A stretch of DNA of 56,623 nt from a virus: IMG/VR virus record IMGVR_UViG_3300035156_000125, positions 1-56,623 of that record; one strand, written 5' to 3'. Position 1 is the first letter of the stretch. Each line of letters starts with the position of its first letter. This document shows, one piece after another, positions 8,003 to 17,057 of this stretch. Under the pieces are notes generated by a model. It had not been told where the DNA came from and made no database searches. It was given only the letters and a program-made list of their open reading frames with translations. Made by a program: the position numbers and the translations under genes.

Positions 8003-11000
8003 CTATTCCGGTTCAATCACAATAATACTACCACCTTGTCCGAACGCTTCCCCGTCTATTGAGGCAAGCATAGCCCTTTCGCCTTGTGTGCCCGTATCGG
8101 TAACAGAGAAGTCAAGCAGGTTATTAGACCGGCGTAAGCGCACAGAATAAGCATTAAAAGGCACACCGCTTCGTTCGCTTTTCTCCCACTTCGAATCGTT
8201 GGGGAAAGTAATTCGCGTTCCTTCAATATCGGTTCTGTCTAAGCGTAAAATATTATTCAACTTTATTTGCATCCAGTCCGGTATGCCGTACGGATAGCCG
8301 AAAAGCATAACTCGATCCGTGTAAGTATCAAAATCCAATACCTGTAGCCGGTTTTCTTCCTGGTAATCGGTTGAACTACCTTCCCCACTTTCGGTTCCCC
8401 ACATTGCCTCAACCCTGATCATTGGGCGGTAAGTAGTGAAGTAAGCGTTTAGTTTATTGTAGGAGTTCCAGTAGTCGAAAATGTATGTGCCCTCGTGCCG
8501 CTCCGCAAAGTGCTGAATAGTTGAAAGGGCAAGTTTTACGCTGTTGGATCGTAATTCATAACAATAAAAGCCTTCGCCATAACTACCGATTGTTGCCCCT
8601 ATCATTACTTCAATTTCCATTATTGCGAACGGGCTGCGCACTGCAGGATTAGCAACGATTACCGAAATAACGCTTGTTACCTCTTTCCACTTGAACAGAC
8701 CCGCCTTCCCTGCCGGAATGGCTTTGTATAGGAATAGTTCTACAGTTGATAATCCATTTACGATGCCTTGCAGCTTAACCGTGTCGTCAAATTCCCATTT
8801 CTGGACATAGCCCGGTTGGATGGCAAATTGATCGTTGCGCAAATGCTCCCAATCGTCGTAAATGTCTTTGTATTTGTACCGGCTGTTTAGCGTCTTATCG
8901 TAATAAATAAAATGCACCGGGTTGAGCGGGGAAAGTCGTAATGTATTGTTCATGCCGTCTGATATATAAAGTCCTTCGTCTGAAAGTTCCTCAAGCGTTT
9001 TGAGGTTGTTGTTTGCGCTAATAAGCAGCTCCCATTCCTGCGCGTCGTTCGTCGCCGGTTTAGCCGTCATTTTGCCAATAGGAAGCAGGAATATTTCAAA
9101 GCCGTTGTAAACTATCCTGACATTTCCCGCGCTGTTCAGGTTCGTCATTGTCTTGCTAAACGAAAGCGGGACACGTGAAACAAAAGAGGCTTTGTAGTTA
9201 AGAAAGAACGGGGCGGCAAGTTGCGATACTTGTGTATCTGCCTTTTCTGCAATGGTGACCCCTGCTAATGTTGTTACCAGATCCGCGTTTTTGTTACTGG
9301 TCTGAAAGGTTAGTTTTTCGCCTGGCAGTTGAAAAAACACAGACCGAAACCATGAACCCCAATTAAGCAGCCGACGCTTTGGTGTCATTTCTTCGATGTT
9401 AAACAGTGCGCCCGGTCCGTCAATGTTGGGCGTTATTATTCCCTGTGGGTACGTGTCGTAAACGCGGCGGGTAAGTTTGTAAGGAACATAAACAGACCCG
9501 GTAAAAAAGGCTGCTACTGATGGTACTATTTCAACTACTACAATGTCAAGATCGCTGCCGTTTACTGTTGCGGAAACGACAGTAAAAGAGAAGTGGTTAA
9601 AACTCTCAAGGTCTGTGCTAACCGTTTGAAATATTTTACCGGCAGGGAAAAGCGAAATGTTTGCGGCCTGATCGTATAGTTTTATTGTTTTTGTGGCAAG
9701 TATCCATTCTATACCAAAAGTGCCTGGTATTTGCGCCTGCGGGGTTACGTTGACAATAAATGCTTCATTATCGCTTTTCGCATCGGTCGTGTCTTTGTTG
9801 TTTAGCTTGCCCCGTAAAAACTCTATACCGTATGGGTCGCCCCTTGCATCGCTGATTAGATCAATTTCGCCTTTTGACTTCGCCGGCGTAGCCCATTCTA
9901 CCTCTGTATTTGTTTCTTTAAGTCCGTTGCGCTCGTCGTATTCCTGCTTTGGCCAACCTAGTTTTATGGTCTTAATAACCGGCTCCGCGTTAGGTTTTAT
10001 TTTCAGATCAATTACTGCGTCTAGGTCAAAAATAGTTACGTTGCTTGTGCTGCTGTACCTTAATTCTCTTTTTTCGACGTAGATCACATTGCCGATAATG
10101 GTAAGGGCTAAACAGTATTCCGTGTCGTAATCTGTCCACCATTCTTTAAACGACTTTTTTATTACCGCTCCGGGAAGTCCGCGAAGTGATTGCCCCGACG
10201 TTTGTACGAGGTTTGAATGAGCGGTTAGAAAATTACTTTGCACACTGTACGCGGTGTTCCACTTCTTTACAATCAGGTTTGCAAGTGCTAACGGGGTAAG
10301 GAAGGAAGCGGTAGACGGGGTATTTTGGGAGTTGAAGGAAAGAGAAACAGAAGTGACCGGGCTTATGGTAATGATGTAGTTTCCAAATCCAGGCTGTTTT
10401 ACATTGCAACCTATAAATATTTTATCCCCGGCAAACAGGTTTACATCAATATCGTATGAAAATGTGAGCGTTTCGCCTATGTCTGACGCCTCTAATGGTA
10501 GTGTCTGCGAAAGGTATATTCTGTCCCATGTGGTTTCGGTAATGTTGTAATACAAGAATAAATCAATAGTTGAGTCTATAGACCCGACTTCCTTTACCGT
10601 ATAGGAAAAAGTAATTTTTAGACTATCAATGTAAATCGGGCTTGTAGTCTCGAAAATGTTATTCCCAGGTGACGTTTCGGTTAAATACTCAAGTACGGTA
10701 TGACTGCCGGTTAAGTCAATTTTTTCAGGTTGTTGCGTTCCGGATATTACACCAACGCTGTCACCTTCATTGTTTAAAAAGACTATTGGCAAAATCCACA
10801 AACCAAAGTCCAGGTCGAATGAGTAACTATTGTAATTATAGGTGTCAAATAGCCTAACGCCATCAAATAAAACCTGATCCCCAACTAACGGAAACTCGTA
10901 AGTTATATCTGCATTATTGTCTAAGTCCGATTGCAGCCCGCCCGTCTTAGCGTTTACCGTAACGCCTATGCCGGGTTCATCCAGCACATTGTTAAGCATG

Positions 11001-11365
11001 TCAATCTGACCCTTGTATTCAAGTTCATACAGGCCTTGTTTGCCATCCGGATCAATGAATGCTGAATTGTATTTGCAGATTAAAACGTAAACTTCTTCAT
11101 TGTAGCCTTTGCCCCGGTATAATAACCAACGCAAAATACTTGCCCCGTCCAAAACGTACTGCATCGGTACAGATAGCGCCTTCATGTTCGAAAAGTACTT
11201 GCCCGAAACATCGAACGACATTTCAATTTCCTGCCATCCGATTGGTTTATTTTGCAACGGACGCGGCATGGATTGGGACTGAATAGATCCGTCCGCTGCC
11301 TGAAAGTAGCTGCGGTTGTCTTTATCCAGCAAAAAGTAATAAAAATGTTCGTGCATTCGCGGCAA
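8003..11365 (-). CDS. Large tail-tip/baseplate-like structural protein
   Basis: A 1120-residue, largely beta-sheet protein. It begins MPRMHEHFYYFLLDKDNRSY; an early stretch reads PIGWQEIEMSFDVSGKYF, followed by RWLLYRGKGYNEEVYVLICK, as in N-terminal parts of distal tail or tail-associated proteins of Bacteroidota phages. It is the first large minus-strand gene downstream of the tape measure, the usual place for distal-tail and tail-associated lysin genes. No peptidase or muramidase motif is visible, so a structural hub or baseplate protein is the safest call. It is separated from the tape measure by a plus-strand insertion (11450-12069). Confidence 0.65.
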   Translation of the reverse strand: MPRMHEHFYYFLLDKDNRSYFQAADGSIQSQSMPRPLQNKPIGWQEIEMSFDVSGKYFSNMKALSVPMQYVLDGASILRWLLYRGKGYNEEVYVLICKYNSAFIDPDGKQGLYELEYKGQIDMLNNVLDEPGIGVTVNAKTGGLQSDLDNNADITYEFPLVGDQVLFDGVRLFDTYNYNSYSFDLDFGLWILPIVFLNNEGDSVGVISGTQQPEKIDLTGSHTVLEYLTETSPGNNIFETTSPIYIDSLKITFSYTVKEVGSIDSTIDLFLYYNITETTWDRIYLSQTLPLEASDIGETLTFSYDIDVNLFAGDKIFIGCNVKQPGFGNYIITISPVTSVSLSFNSQNTPSTASFLTPLALANLIVKKWNTAYSVQSNFLTAHSNLVQTSGQSLRGLPGAVIKKSFKEWWTDYDTEYCLALTIIGNVIYVEKRELRYSSTSNVTIFDLDAVIDLKIKPNAEPVIKTIKLGWPKQEYDERNGLKETNTEVEWATPAKSKGEIDLISDARGDPYGIEFLRGKLNNKDTTDAKSDNEAFIVNVTPQAQIPGTFGIEWILATKTIKLYDQAANISLFPAGKIFQTVSTDLESFNHFSFTVVSATVNGSDLDIVVVEIVPSVAAFFTGSVYVPYKLTRRVYDTYPQGIITPNIDGPGALFNIEEMTPKRRLLNWGSWFRSVFFQLPGEKLTFQTSNKNADLVTTLAGVTIAEKADTQVSQLAAPFFLNYKASFVSRVPLSFSKTMTNLNSAGNVRIVYNGFEIFLLPIGKMTAKPATNDAQEWELLISANNNLKTLEELSDEGLYISDGMNNTLRLSPLNPVHFIYYDKTLNSRYKYKDIYDDWEHLRNDQFAIQPGYVQKWEFDDTVKLQGIVNGLSTVELFLYKAIPAGKAGLFKWKEVTSVISVIVANPAVRSPFAIMEIEVMIGATIGSYGEGFYCYELRSNSVKLALSTIQHFAERHEGTYIFDYWNSYNKLNAYFTTYRPMIRVEAMWGTESGEGSSTDYQEENRLQVLDFDTYTDRVMLFGYPYGIPDWMQIKLNNILRLDRTDIEGTRITFPNDSKWEKSERSGVPFNAYSVRLRRSNNLLDFSVTDTGTQGERAMLASIDGEAFGQGGSIIVIEPE

Positions 11366-11449
11366 TGTAGGGTGAGCGAGTTTTTATTAATCGTCTATTT
11401 TATAACATCGCTACCACAGTGAAAAAATAAACGCTACATTTATTCCCCT

Positions 11450-11566
11450 ATGCGCAACTATGAAGATAATTTCTGGAATGACCGGGTGTTGCCCGCTTTG
11501 GTTATTGGAATTATTATCGCTGCAATTGCCGGTATTTATCAATTGGGTGTTTATTTGTTTAAGTGA
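11450..11566 (+). CDS. 38-residue single-span membrane peptide
   Basis: The peptide starts MRNYEDNFWNDRVLPAL and continues into a strongly hydrophobic stretch (VIGIIIAAIAGIYQLGVYLF), a typical inner-membrane span with an acidic cytoplasmic start. It is on the plus strand, opposite to the surrounding late genes, and its stop is 11 nt before the ATG of the DUF4468-type gene, so the two are probably one mRNA. Function unknown. Its regular composition and spacing favour a real gene, but it is too short to be sure. Confidence 0.5.
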   Translation: MRNYEDNFWNDRVLPALVIGIIIAAIAGIYQLGVYLFK

Positions 11567-11577
11567 TTTGTTTTAAA

Positions 11578-12069
11578 ATGAAGCTATTTCTTTTTCTGTT
11601 TTTGCCTTTATTCTCACTTGCCCAATCAAAGCAGACAGACATTTTACCAATGGTAAACGGCATGGCGGCTTATTCAGATACCATATCTATTGCCGGCGCC
11701 ACAAAGAATGATTTGTATAACCGGGCTAAAAGGTGGGTGTCCAAGCAATACAACTCACCTAAAGACGCGGTTCAAGTTGACGACAAGGAAGCTGGTGAAA
11801 TACTGATTAAAGGCGTCTTTTCGGTAGATTACTATACGCGATCGCCTATTATCTACCATACGCTTTCTATTTCTGTAAAAGACGGTCGTTACAAGTATTA
11901 TTTGACTGACTTAAATTACTCCGACAATCAAAACAAAAATTTCGCTATTGAGAACTTTCCTAAAAGTTGGAGCGGACAAAAGAAACTGTTTTCCGGATTA
12001 AACCAACAAGTAGAAACTTTAATTAATTCCTTAGTCAAGGCAATGAATGAAAGCGGTAATGATTGGTAG
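11578..12069 (+). CDS. Secreted DUF4468-like protein (candidate lysogenic-conversion gene)
   Basis: The ATG at 11578 gives 163 residues with a clear signal peptide (MKLFLFLFLPLFSLAQ); a GTG at 11563 would add five residues and spoil it. The mature part (LYNRAKRWVSKQYNSPKDAV, DDKEAGEILIKG, then a Tyr-rich beta region DGRYKYYLTDL) matches my memory of the DUF4468 fold, found mainly in secreted Bacteroidota host proteins. Lying on the plus strand between two minus-strand tail genes, it looks like a moron: cargo expressed in the lysogen and acting in the periplasm or outer membrane. Its stop is 2 nt from the end of the tape-measure gene. Its job is unknown. Confidence 0.75.
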   Translation: MKLFLFLFLPLFSLAQSKQTDILPMVNGMAAYSDTISIAGATKNDLYNRAKRWVSKQYNSPKDAVQVDDKEAGEILIKGVFSVDYYTRSPIIYHTLSISVKDGRYKYYLTDLNYSDNQNKNFAIENFPKSWSGQKKLFSGLNQQVETLINSLVKAMNESGNDW

Positions 12070-12071
12070 GC

Positions 12072-15000
12072 CTATTTGTAATAATTACGTGTGTAAATGC
12101 TCCATTCCCGGCTATCTTTTATGTAGTTCTTTACTATTACTCCTTTTTGATTGCCCTTTTTAGTCACGGTTATTAGTTGTTCTACCAAGCCCTCTAATTT
12201 ATCCGGTTGGTTGCGATTTGCGCCCATTGCTTCCGCTGTTCTCTTAGCCATTGACCGGTACATTGCCTGGTTAATTTCGTCTTTACCAATAGGTGTAATG
12301 TTGGTGCCACGCGGTATGAAGGCAACCGTTTCGCTGTCGGCAATAAAGGGCTTTTGTCCTGGCATATCTACTATTTCCGGTCCGTCTTCTCCATAAACCC
12401 CGACGTGCCCGGTTGCGGCGCTTTTTAAACCCTTTGCGTATCGGGGCAACGGTGTCGCAATTGCGACGGCTAATTGTGCTGCTCCTAATACCCCGGCAAG
12501 TATTGCCAATGGTATTGCCGGCAGTGCTTTTACTACCGCAGCGGCGGTGTTGATAATGATATTCATAATCGCTTGCGCCTTGTCAAACTTCGCCTTCTTT
12601 AAATCGGCTTCCCTGTTTTTACGGTCAAACTCTGCTTTTTGCGCCTGTCGTTGCGCCTCAAGTATTTTTATCTTATCGGCCTTTTCTGTCTCTGAAAGTG
12701 TGGAGCCGTTTATCCTCTCTAGTTCGTTATCATAGTTTTTTTGCCGTTCGTCCTCAACTTCCTGTAAAGCGTTTTTTTCTTTGGTTACTCCAATATTGAT
12801 AACGCCGCCAAGTATATCCGCAACCTGGTTAAACCTGTCCTGAAATTCACCTAAGAATTTTATCAGGTTCTCCCTTCTTTTTGCCTGGTCTTTATCGTCG
12901 GCAGCTTTGATCTTTACGCCTAATGCTAACCTGGCCTCCGCTAATTTCTTTTCAATTTCCAGCCGCTTATCTGCGTTTTCCTGCGTGTTTGCAACGCCAA
13001 TAAAGGCGTACTTCAGTTCACTTTCATAGCTGTCAATTTGGGCTTGTATAGACTTTTCAGCGTAGGTTTCCTGAATGTCAAGTAGCTGTTCCTGGTATTC
13101 CTTTTCGCTTATTTTACCCAGCGCAAAGAAAGCAAGTAGTTTCGTTTGACTTGTTGCAAAATCTTTTGCAGCTACGGTTTGACGAAAAGATAGATCGTCT
13201 TCGTATGCTTTTGTTTGTTCGTCTCTGAACTTATTTAGTGCTTCGGGGGCTCCCTCTAACAGTTCTTTGTATGCTTGTTTGAAAGATAGTTTCGGTGGCT
13301 TTAGTTTATCCTCAAATGCCTTGATGCTATCTTCTAGTAGGCGGGTATTTACGGGATTTAATTCAAAAAGTATTTGTTTTACTACCGGGCTATTTTCATT
13401 TGCGCCAATCTTAAATATTTCATCTAACGTTTTTTTGTAAGCCTTTACTCTCTCCAGGTCTGCATCAGTATCGCCAAGCAGCCCCGTTACTTGTTGCTTA
13501 TCAATTGAACTCAACTCCTTTCTTAGTTCTTTTAAATAATCTGAAATTGTTTTTATTTTCTTGCCCTTATCTTCCTTTCCTAAAAGGTCATCCAATTGAT
13601 CTTGCAGTTTTTTTCTGGCAGATACAAGTCCTGGTATTTTCTTTTCTAATGTTTCGAAGTTTATTTGCTTATCTAGTTCGTCAATCTCTTTTTTAAGGCT
13701 TTCGACAACACCCAACTTTACATCTTCACTTCCGACTGCTTTAAACTTACTCTTAAATACGTCTAATGATGCGGTTACTCGTTTGTTTGCTTTTTTTAGT
13801 TCATCTTCTACTCCTACTAGCATTTCTTGGATGTCCGATTTCGGCACCTCTAAATTCAACACAGACGCAGTAAAATTTATCCTTCCTGTTGATGTTTTCA
13901 TTTTATTCAGAAACTTCAACTCTTCTTCGCTCAAGTCATCGTAATTAGTTTTTACGGCTACCAACCTCTTACGCAAAAGATCTTTAATTACTTCAAGTTT
14001 GTACACTTCTTTTGATGCATCTGCCTGTATAGCTCCCGCTGCCTCTAATTCGGCCTTCCTTCTTAACAAATTTACATAGTCATCAAGTATCTTTTTCCCT
14101 TCGTCTGTCGCGATATTTGCTAGCGTCAACCCTTGTAGGAACTTAGGGTCTAAAGCAATCAAATCTGTAAGTGCTCTTTTTTTATCATCCAATGATGCGT
14201 TTCCGTCCTTTATAACCGCTGTCAATCCTTCAACCTGCGATCTTTGCGCTCCAAAACTTTCGATTGCTTTTAGATTTACCTGCCCCAATACTTTCATTCT
14301 TTCCGCAAAGTCAACTACTTGTCCAATTGCTTCTTTTATGTAGTCAATTGTACTTGCAATCGCCTGACCGCCCAATAGGAATATTCCACTTATTCCCAAA
14401 CCGGGAATAATATTGGCAAGGATTTTTAAACCGCTGTAAGCCTTGCCCGCTGCTGCAGTAAACTTTTGGGTTGCGGTGGTTCCTTTGTCTACATCACCTG
14501 CGTAATTGCCGACGTTACGTTGCGCTCGCCCTGTACCCTTTTCGAGTTCTTTAACCTGATTGGTCAAGCCCGCCGTTATTTTCTGCAGTCTTTGACCGCT
14601 TGCGCTTGCCCTTTCTACGGGGCTTTGGTTATCATACACTGCATTCAACCGGATCAATGCTGCCCGCCTCTGCTCTAATGAACCCTTAACGGCGTTCTGC
14701 TCCCTTACTTCATTTTTTAGCTGTGCAGCACGTTGCGACGCCAATAGTTTATCCTCGACCTTTATTTTCAGATCCCTTTCTTCTTCAATTCTTAGTTGCT
14801 CCGCTGACTTCTTTGCAACGTTTACCCCTTCAGCGGCTTTTCTGTTTGCGTTGCCCCATGCGGTTGCGGATATTGCGGCCTCGGCTTGCTCTCTATCCAA
14901 ATCATTAACAGCGGTTCCGGTGGAATTTGCTGCAGGTTCGATTACCGACCCGTCTGCATTTAGGTTGGTGGTGAAAGGAATGTCTGCACTTGCTTTTTTG

Positions 15001-15359
15001 GCTGCGGCTTCTTTTTCTCTTTTAGCCGTCAACTTATCCAGTTCCTTTTGAATAGCTAACATTTCATTACGCTCTGCCTTATCCATAGCAATCTTTTGCT
15101 TTTGGGTAATGCCGGTTTGCGTAAGTGTTTTGCCGTATTCGTCATAGCTCTTTTTTACTGTGGTGACCGCCTGCGCAACTTCCTGCGCTCCTTTTTTAGA
15201 TGCCGCAAATCCTGCAGAAACGTCAATAAGGGAAAAACTTTTGGTTACATTATTCCCGGCGTCAACAATACGCTGCATTTGCGCCAATACTTTTTCGGCG
15301 TCTGCCTGGGTTTTTTTGTAATCAAAACCAATGGATAATATGTCCTGCTCGATTGGCAT
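12072..15359 (-). CDS. Tail tape measure protein
   Basis: At 1095 residues this has the features of a tape measure. Long charged helical/coiled-coil regions cover about 60-300 and 380-900, rich in Lys, Glu and Ala. A hydrophobic segment lies near 310-345 (ANIIPGLGISGIFLLGG) and a second near 945-985 (PAIPLAILAGVLGAAQLAVA). The C-terminal domain (GHVGVYGEDGPEIVDMPG, VAFIPRGTNITPI) is the module often seen at the end of phage tape measures. It sets tail length and helps DNA entry. Unusually, plus-strand genes lie on both sides (11450-12069 and 15390-16061). Confidence 0.9.
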   Translation of the reverse strand: MPIEQDILSIGFDYKKTQADAEKVLAQMQRIVDAGNNVTKSFSLIDVSAGFAASKKGAQEVAQAVTTVKKSYDEYGKTLTQTGITQKQKIAMDKAERNEMLAIQKELDKLTAKREKEAAAKKASADIPFTTNLNADGSVIEPAANSTGTAVNDLDREQAEAAISATAWGNANRKAAEGVNVAKKSAEQLRIEEERDLKIKVEDKLLASQRAAQLKNEVREQNAVKGSLEQRRAALIRLNAVYDNQSPVERASASGQRLQKITAGLTNQVKELEKGTGRAQRNVGNYAGDVDKGTTATQKFTAAAGKAYSGLKILANIIPGLGISGIFLLGGQAIASTIDYIKEAIGQVVDFAERMKVLGQVNLKAIESFGAQRSQVEGLTAVIKDGNASLDDKKRALTDLIALDPKFLQGLTLANIATDEGKKILDDYVNLLRRKAELEAAGAIQADASKEVYKLEVIKDLLRKRLVAVKTNYDDLSEEELKFLNKMKTSTGRINFTASVLNLEVPKSDIQEMLVGVEDELKKANKRVTASLDVFKSKFKAVGSEDVKLGVVESLKKEIDELDKQINFETLEKKIPGLVSARKKLQDQLDDLLGKEDKGKKIKTISDYLKELRKELSSIDKQQVTGLLGDTDADLERVKAYKKTLDEIFKIGANENSPVVKQILFELNPVNTRLLEDSIKAFEDKLKPPKLSFKQAYKELLEGAPEALNKFRDEQTKAYEDDLSFRQTVAAKDFATSQTKLLAFFALGKISEKEYQEQLLDIQETYAEKSIQAQIDSYESELKYAFIGVANTQENADKRLEIEKKLAEARLALGVKIKAADDKDQAKRRENLIKFLGEFQDRFNQVADILGGVINIGVTKEKNALQEVEDERQKNYDNELERINGSTLSETEKADKIKILEAQRQAQKAEFDRKNREADLKKAKFDKAQAIMNIIINTAAAVVKALPAIPLAILAGVLGAAQLAVAIATPLPRYAKGLKSAATGHVGVYGEDGPEIVDMPGQKPFIADSETVAFIPRGTNITPIGKDEINQAMYRSMAKRTAEAMGANRNQPDKLEGLVEQLITVTKKGNQKGVIVKNYIKDSREWSIYTRNYYK

Positions 15360-15383
15360 AGTTGCTATTTTTTATTAACTTTA
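15353..15383 (+). promoter_or_regulatory. Possible Bacteroidota promoter for the plus-strand gene at 15390
   Basis: TTG at 15353 is followed 20 nt later by TAACTTTA (15376-15383), one mismatch from the TAnnTTTG consensus. A start site about 7 nt downstream would fall on the ATG at 15390, giving a leaderless or nearly leaderless mRNA. Weak evidence. Confidence 0.3.
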
Positions 15384-15389
15384 TTCCTT

Positions 15390-16061
15390 ATGACTTTAAT
15401 TTCACGCGCTGCGGACTGTTCAATCCGGACTTTCGTTTCCTGCAAGTTTGACCGGAGGTTTAGCGCCCTGATTATTGATGGTGAACCAACAGAAATCGAA
15501 CTTTTAGAGGCATTTGACAGCATCGAAACCGAATACAATGATCTTATCGGAAGTGTGCCAATGCAACTAAGAAAAATGAATGAGGTAAACAGGCAAATAT
15601 TAAGAAACGAAGCGGTTAAACTCCACATGTTTGCAATAAGCGAGATTGTGCGACGGATATTTGACACGGTGCCGGCGTATGCAATGATGGCTGACGAAGC
15701 GGATATACATTTAGCCCGCCCAATAGCAGCGGTGCAGGATCTGATCGAAAAATTAAGACCATTTGGAGTAAAAATAAAGTGGACAAAAGACATAGAACAG
15801 TTTAAAAAGTCTATAAATAAGGCGGCTACACTCGAAAAAACACAGATAGTAAAACTTAAAGAACTAAAGTCGGAATTAGAGACAGTTGAGGCACAAGTAA
15901 CGACTTCACCTAAACACACCCGCGCCGACTTCGCTAAACTCAAAATTGCCGTTCAGTCTATGTTGGGGTATAATATTTCAGAAATTGAAACCAACATGTA
16001 CGACTACGGTATAATGTGCAATTCGTATCTTGAAATGGTTAAAAACCAATCCCCCAATTAA
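15390..16061 (+). CDS. Unknown helical protein, transcribed against the tail operon
   Basis: A 223-residue protein (MTLISRAADCSIRTFVSCK...) with helical, charged composition: DSIETEYNDLIGSVPMQLRK, then MNEVNRQILRNEAVKLHMF, and a coiled-coil segment near 140-175 (TLEKTQIVKLKELKSELETV). The opposite-strand frame here is Ser-rich and low in charge, so the plus strand is the coding one. It lies where tail assembly chaperones usually are (between tail tube and tape measure) but in the wrong direction, and I see no chaperone motif. It starts 31 nt from the tape-measure start (divergent) and its stop overlaps the next minus-strand gene by 4 nt (convergent). I do not recognise the family. Confidence 0.75.
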   Translation: MTLISRAADCSIRTFVSCKFDRRFSALIIDGEPTEIELLEAFDSIETEYNDLIGSVPMQLRKMNEVNRQILRNEAVKLHMFAISEIVRRIFDTVPAYAMMADEADIHLARPIAAVQDLIEKLRPFGVKIKWTKDIEQFKKSINKAATLEKTQIVKLKELKSELETVEAQVTTSPKHTRADFAKLKIAVQSMLGYNISEIETNMYDYGIMCNSYLEMVKNQSPN

Positions 16062-16504
16062 ACACTCGTTACTTTTTGCCTGTACACCTCTAAAATCTCC
16101 GGTCTGGTAATTTCCTGTATAAAGTCGCGGCGGCTGTCTACATTCAGCCCAACCACACCAACGCCGGACCGCTGCACCATCTTATCGAACTTAAACGAAG
16201 GCGAAGTAATCCGGAACTTGCTGCCCTGTATTTGCGCGGCAAGTGACTTGTATAGTTCGCCCGTGTTGAAAAATGTCACCCTGTCATACACCCCCGCCAA
16301 TCCCGTCTTTTTCTTCTTTTCGCTAATCGTAAACGCGGCGTATTGCGGGTAAATCTGCTTGCCCTGGCTGTTGATGCCTTGCGCTAATTGGCTTGCCTGT
16401 AAATCTGCTAACTTACCCTTATTATCGGTCACTATCTTAACCAACTCTTTTGAAAAAGAGAAGGACTGCAGCGCTTTGATTTTATTTTGAAGGTGGGTTA
16501 GCAT
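16058..16504 (-). CDS. Putative tail completion/minor tail protein
   Basis: A 148-residue basic protein (MLTHLQNKIKALQSFSFSKE) with a middle section (GKQIYPQYAAFTISEKKKK, VTFFNTGELYKSL) that resembles small tail-completion proteins of Bacteroidota phages. Its start overlaps the stop of the 58-residue gene (bases 16498-16504), so translation is probably coupled. Its position between tail tube and tape measure supports a tail role; the exact family is uncertain. Confidence 0.55.
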   Translation of the reverse strand: MLTHLQNKIKALQSFSFSKELVKIVTDNKGKLADLQASQLAQGINSQGKQIYPQYAAFTISEKKKKTGLAGVYDRVTFFNTGELYKSLAAQIQGSKFRITSPSFKFDKMVQRSGVGVVGLNVDSRRDFIQEITRPEILEVYRQKVTSV

Positions 16505-16674
16505 AAAGCCTTTACCCGCTTTTTATTCCACTTTATTTTACCCATTACTACCTTTCCTATTGGCAGAAAGGCGCACGGTTGAAATATTTCTTTTGTTTTA
16601 GTGTCGTACTCCAAGCCCTTAAAAATCTTTTCTATTTGCGCAGCCAATAAGTTGTTGCATGAACTTGATAACAT
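16498..16674 (-). CDS. 58-residue conserved-looking small protein
   Basis: The frame begins MLSSSCNNLLAAQIEKIF and ends KIKWNKKRVKALC. Its stop overlaps the ATG of the next gene by 7 nt, the tight coupling expected of a real gene. The composition (hydrophobic-helical start, basic end) is protein-like. Role unknown; presumably a minor tail or neck component, judged only from position. Confidence 0.5.
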   Translation of the reverse strand: MLSSSCNNLLAAQIEKIFKGLEYDTKTKEIFQPCAFLPIGKVVMGKIKWNKKRVKALC

Positions 16675-16704
16675 GGTTTAAAATTTTAATGGTTTAAAAT
16701 TACC

Positions 16705-16735
16705 AAAAAAGCCAACCAGTTACGGGTGGCTTTTT
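16705..16735 (-). terminator. Intrinsic terminator after tail tube/FN3 genes
   Basis: On the minus strand GCCACCC and GGTTGGC pair (one mismatch) around a 6-nt loop, followed by six U. The other strand also ends in U5, so it could work in both directions. It would boost the tube/FN3 message over the downstream tail genes. Confidence 0.7.
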
Positions 16736-16765
16736 GCTTGAAAGTATCGGATTAAAACCGGGTGT

Positions 16766-17041
16766 TTATGCTGTTGTAGTGAATGCTACCCAACCGCTGG
16801 AAGTTCCGGAAATCTCTACGCCTGCATTCAATGGAATTACCCTGACCCAATAATTTGTTGACGGTGAAAGTTCCCCTGTTAACTCATAGCTTGTGCCTGC
16901 TGTAGTATCGGTATAAAACATTCCCGTTTCATCACTATTTGTTGAGAAGGAAACCGAATAACTTGTAGCATTTGTTACCTGCCCCCATTCTACAGTAACG
17001 TCATTAGCTTCGGGTGTTATATCTAGCTCCAGAGGTAACAC
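16766..17041 (-). CDS. Fibronectin type III domain, possibly a +1-frameshifted C-terminal extension of the tail tube
   Basis: The 91-residue product is one FN3 domain: EANDVTVEWGQVTNATSYSV gives the conserved Trp and Tyr, then YELTGELSPSTNYWVRVIPL and a final WVAFTTTA. The only start is a weak GTG at 17041 that falls inside the linker. The frame is open back to 17055, directly at the tail-tube stop, and is exactly +1 relative to the tube. Skipping one base at TCC TAA (17061-17056) would join the tube C-terminus to SNASSPEVLPLELDITPE and the FN3 domain. Phage tails are known to carry Ig/FN3 domains added by programmed frameshift (for example Listeria phage PSA). Either reading is possible; it probably decorates the tail surface. 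Confidence 0.7.
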   Translation of the reverse strand: MLPLELDITPEANDVTVEWGQVTNATSYSVSFSTNSDETGMFYTDTTAGTSYELTGELSPSTNYWVRVIPLNAGVEISGTSSGWVAFTTTA

Positions 17042-17057
17042 TTCGGGAGAACTTGCG

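Noticed and set aside
9693-10082. Plus-strand frame of 129 residues inside the tail-tip gene
   Set aside because: Hydrophobic, Ser-rich shadow of the minus-strand gene without promoter or neighbours.
15365-15943. 192-residue frame on the minus strand
   Set aside because: Ser-rich with little charge and antisense to the well-formed plus-strand gene at 15390; the latter has a far more protein-like composition.
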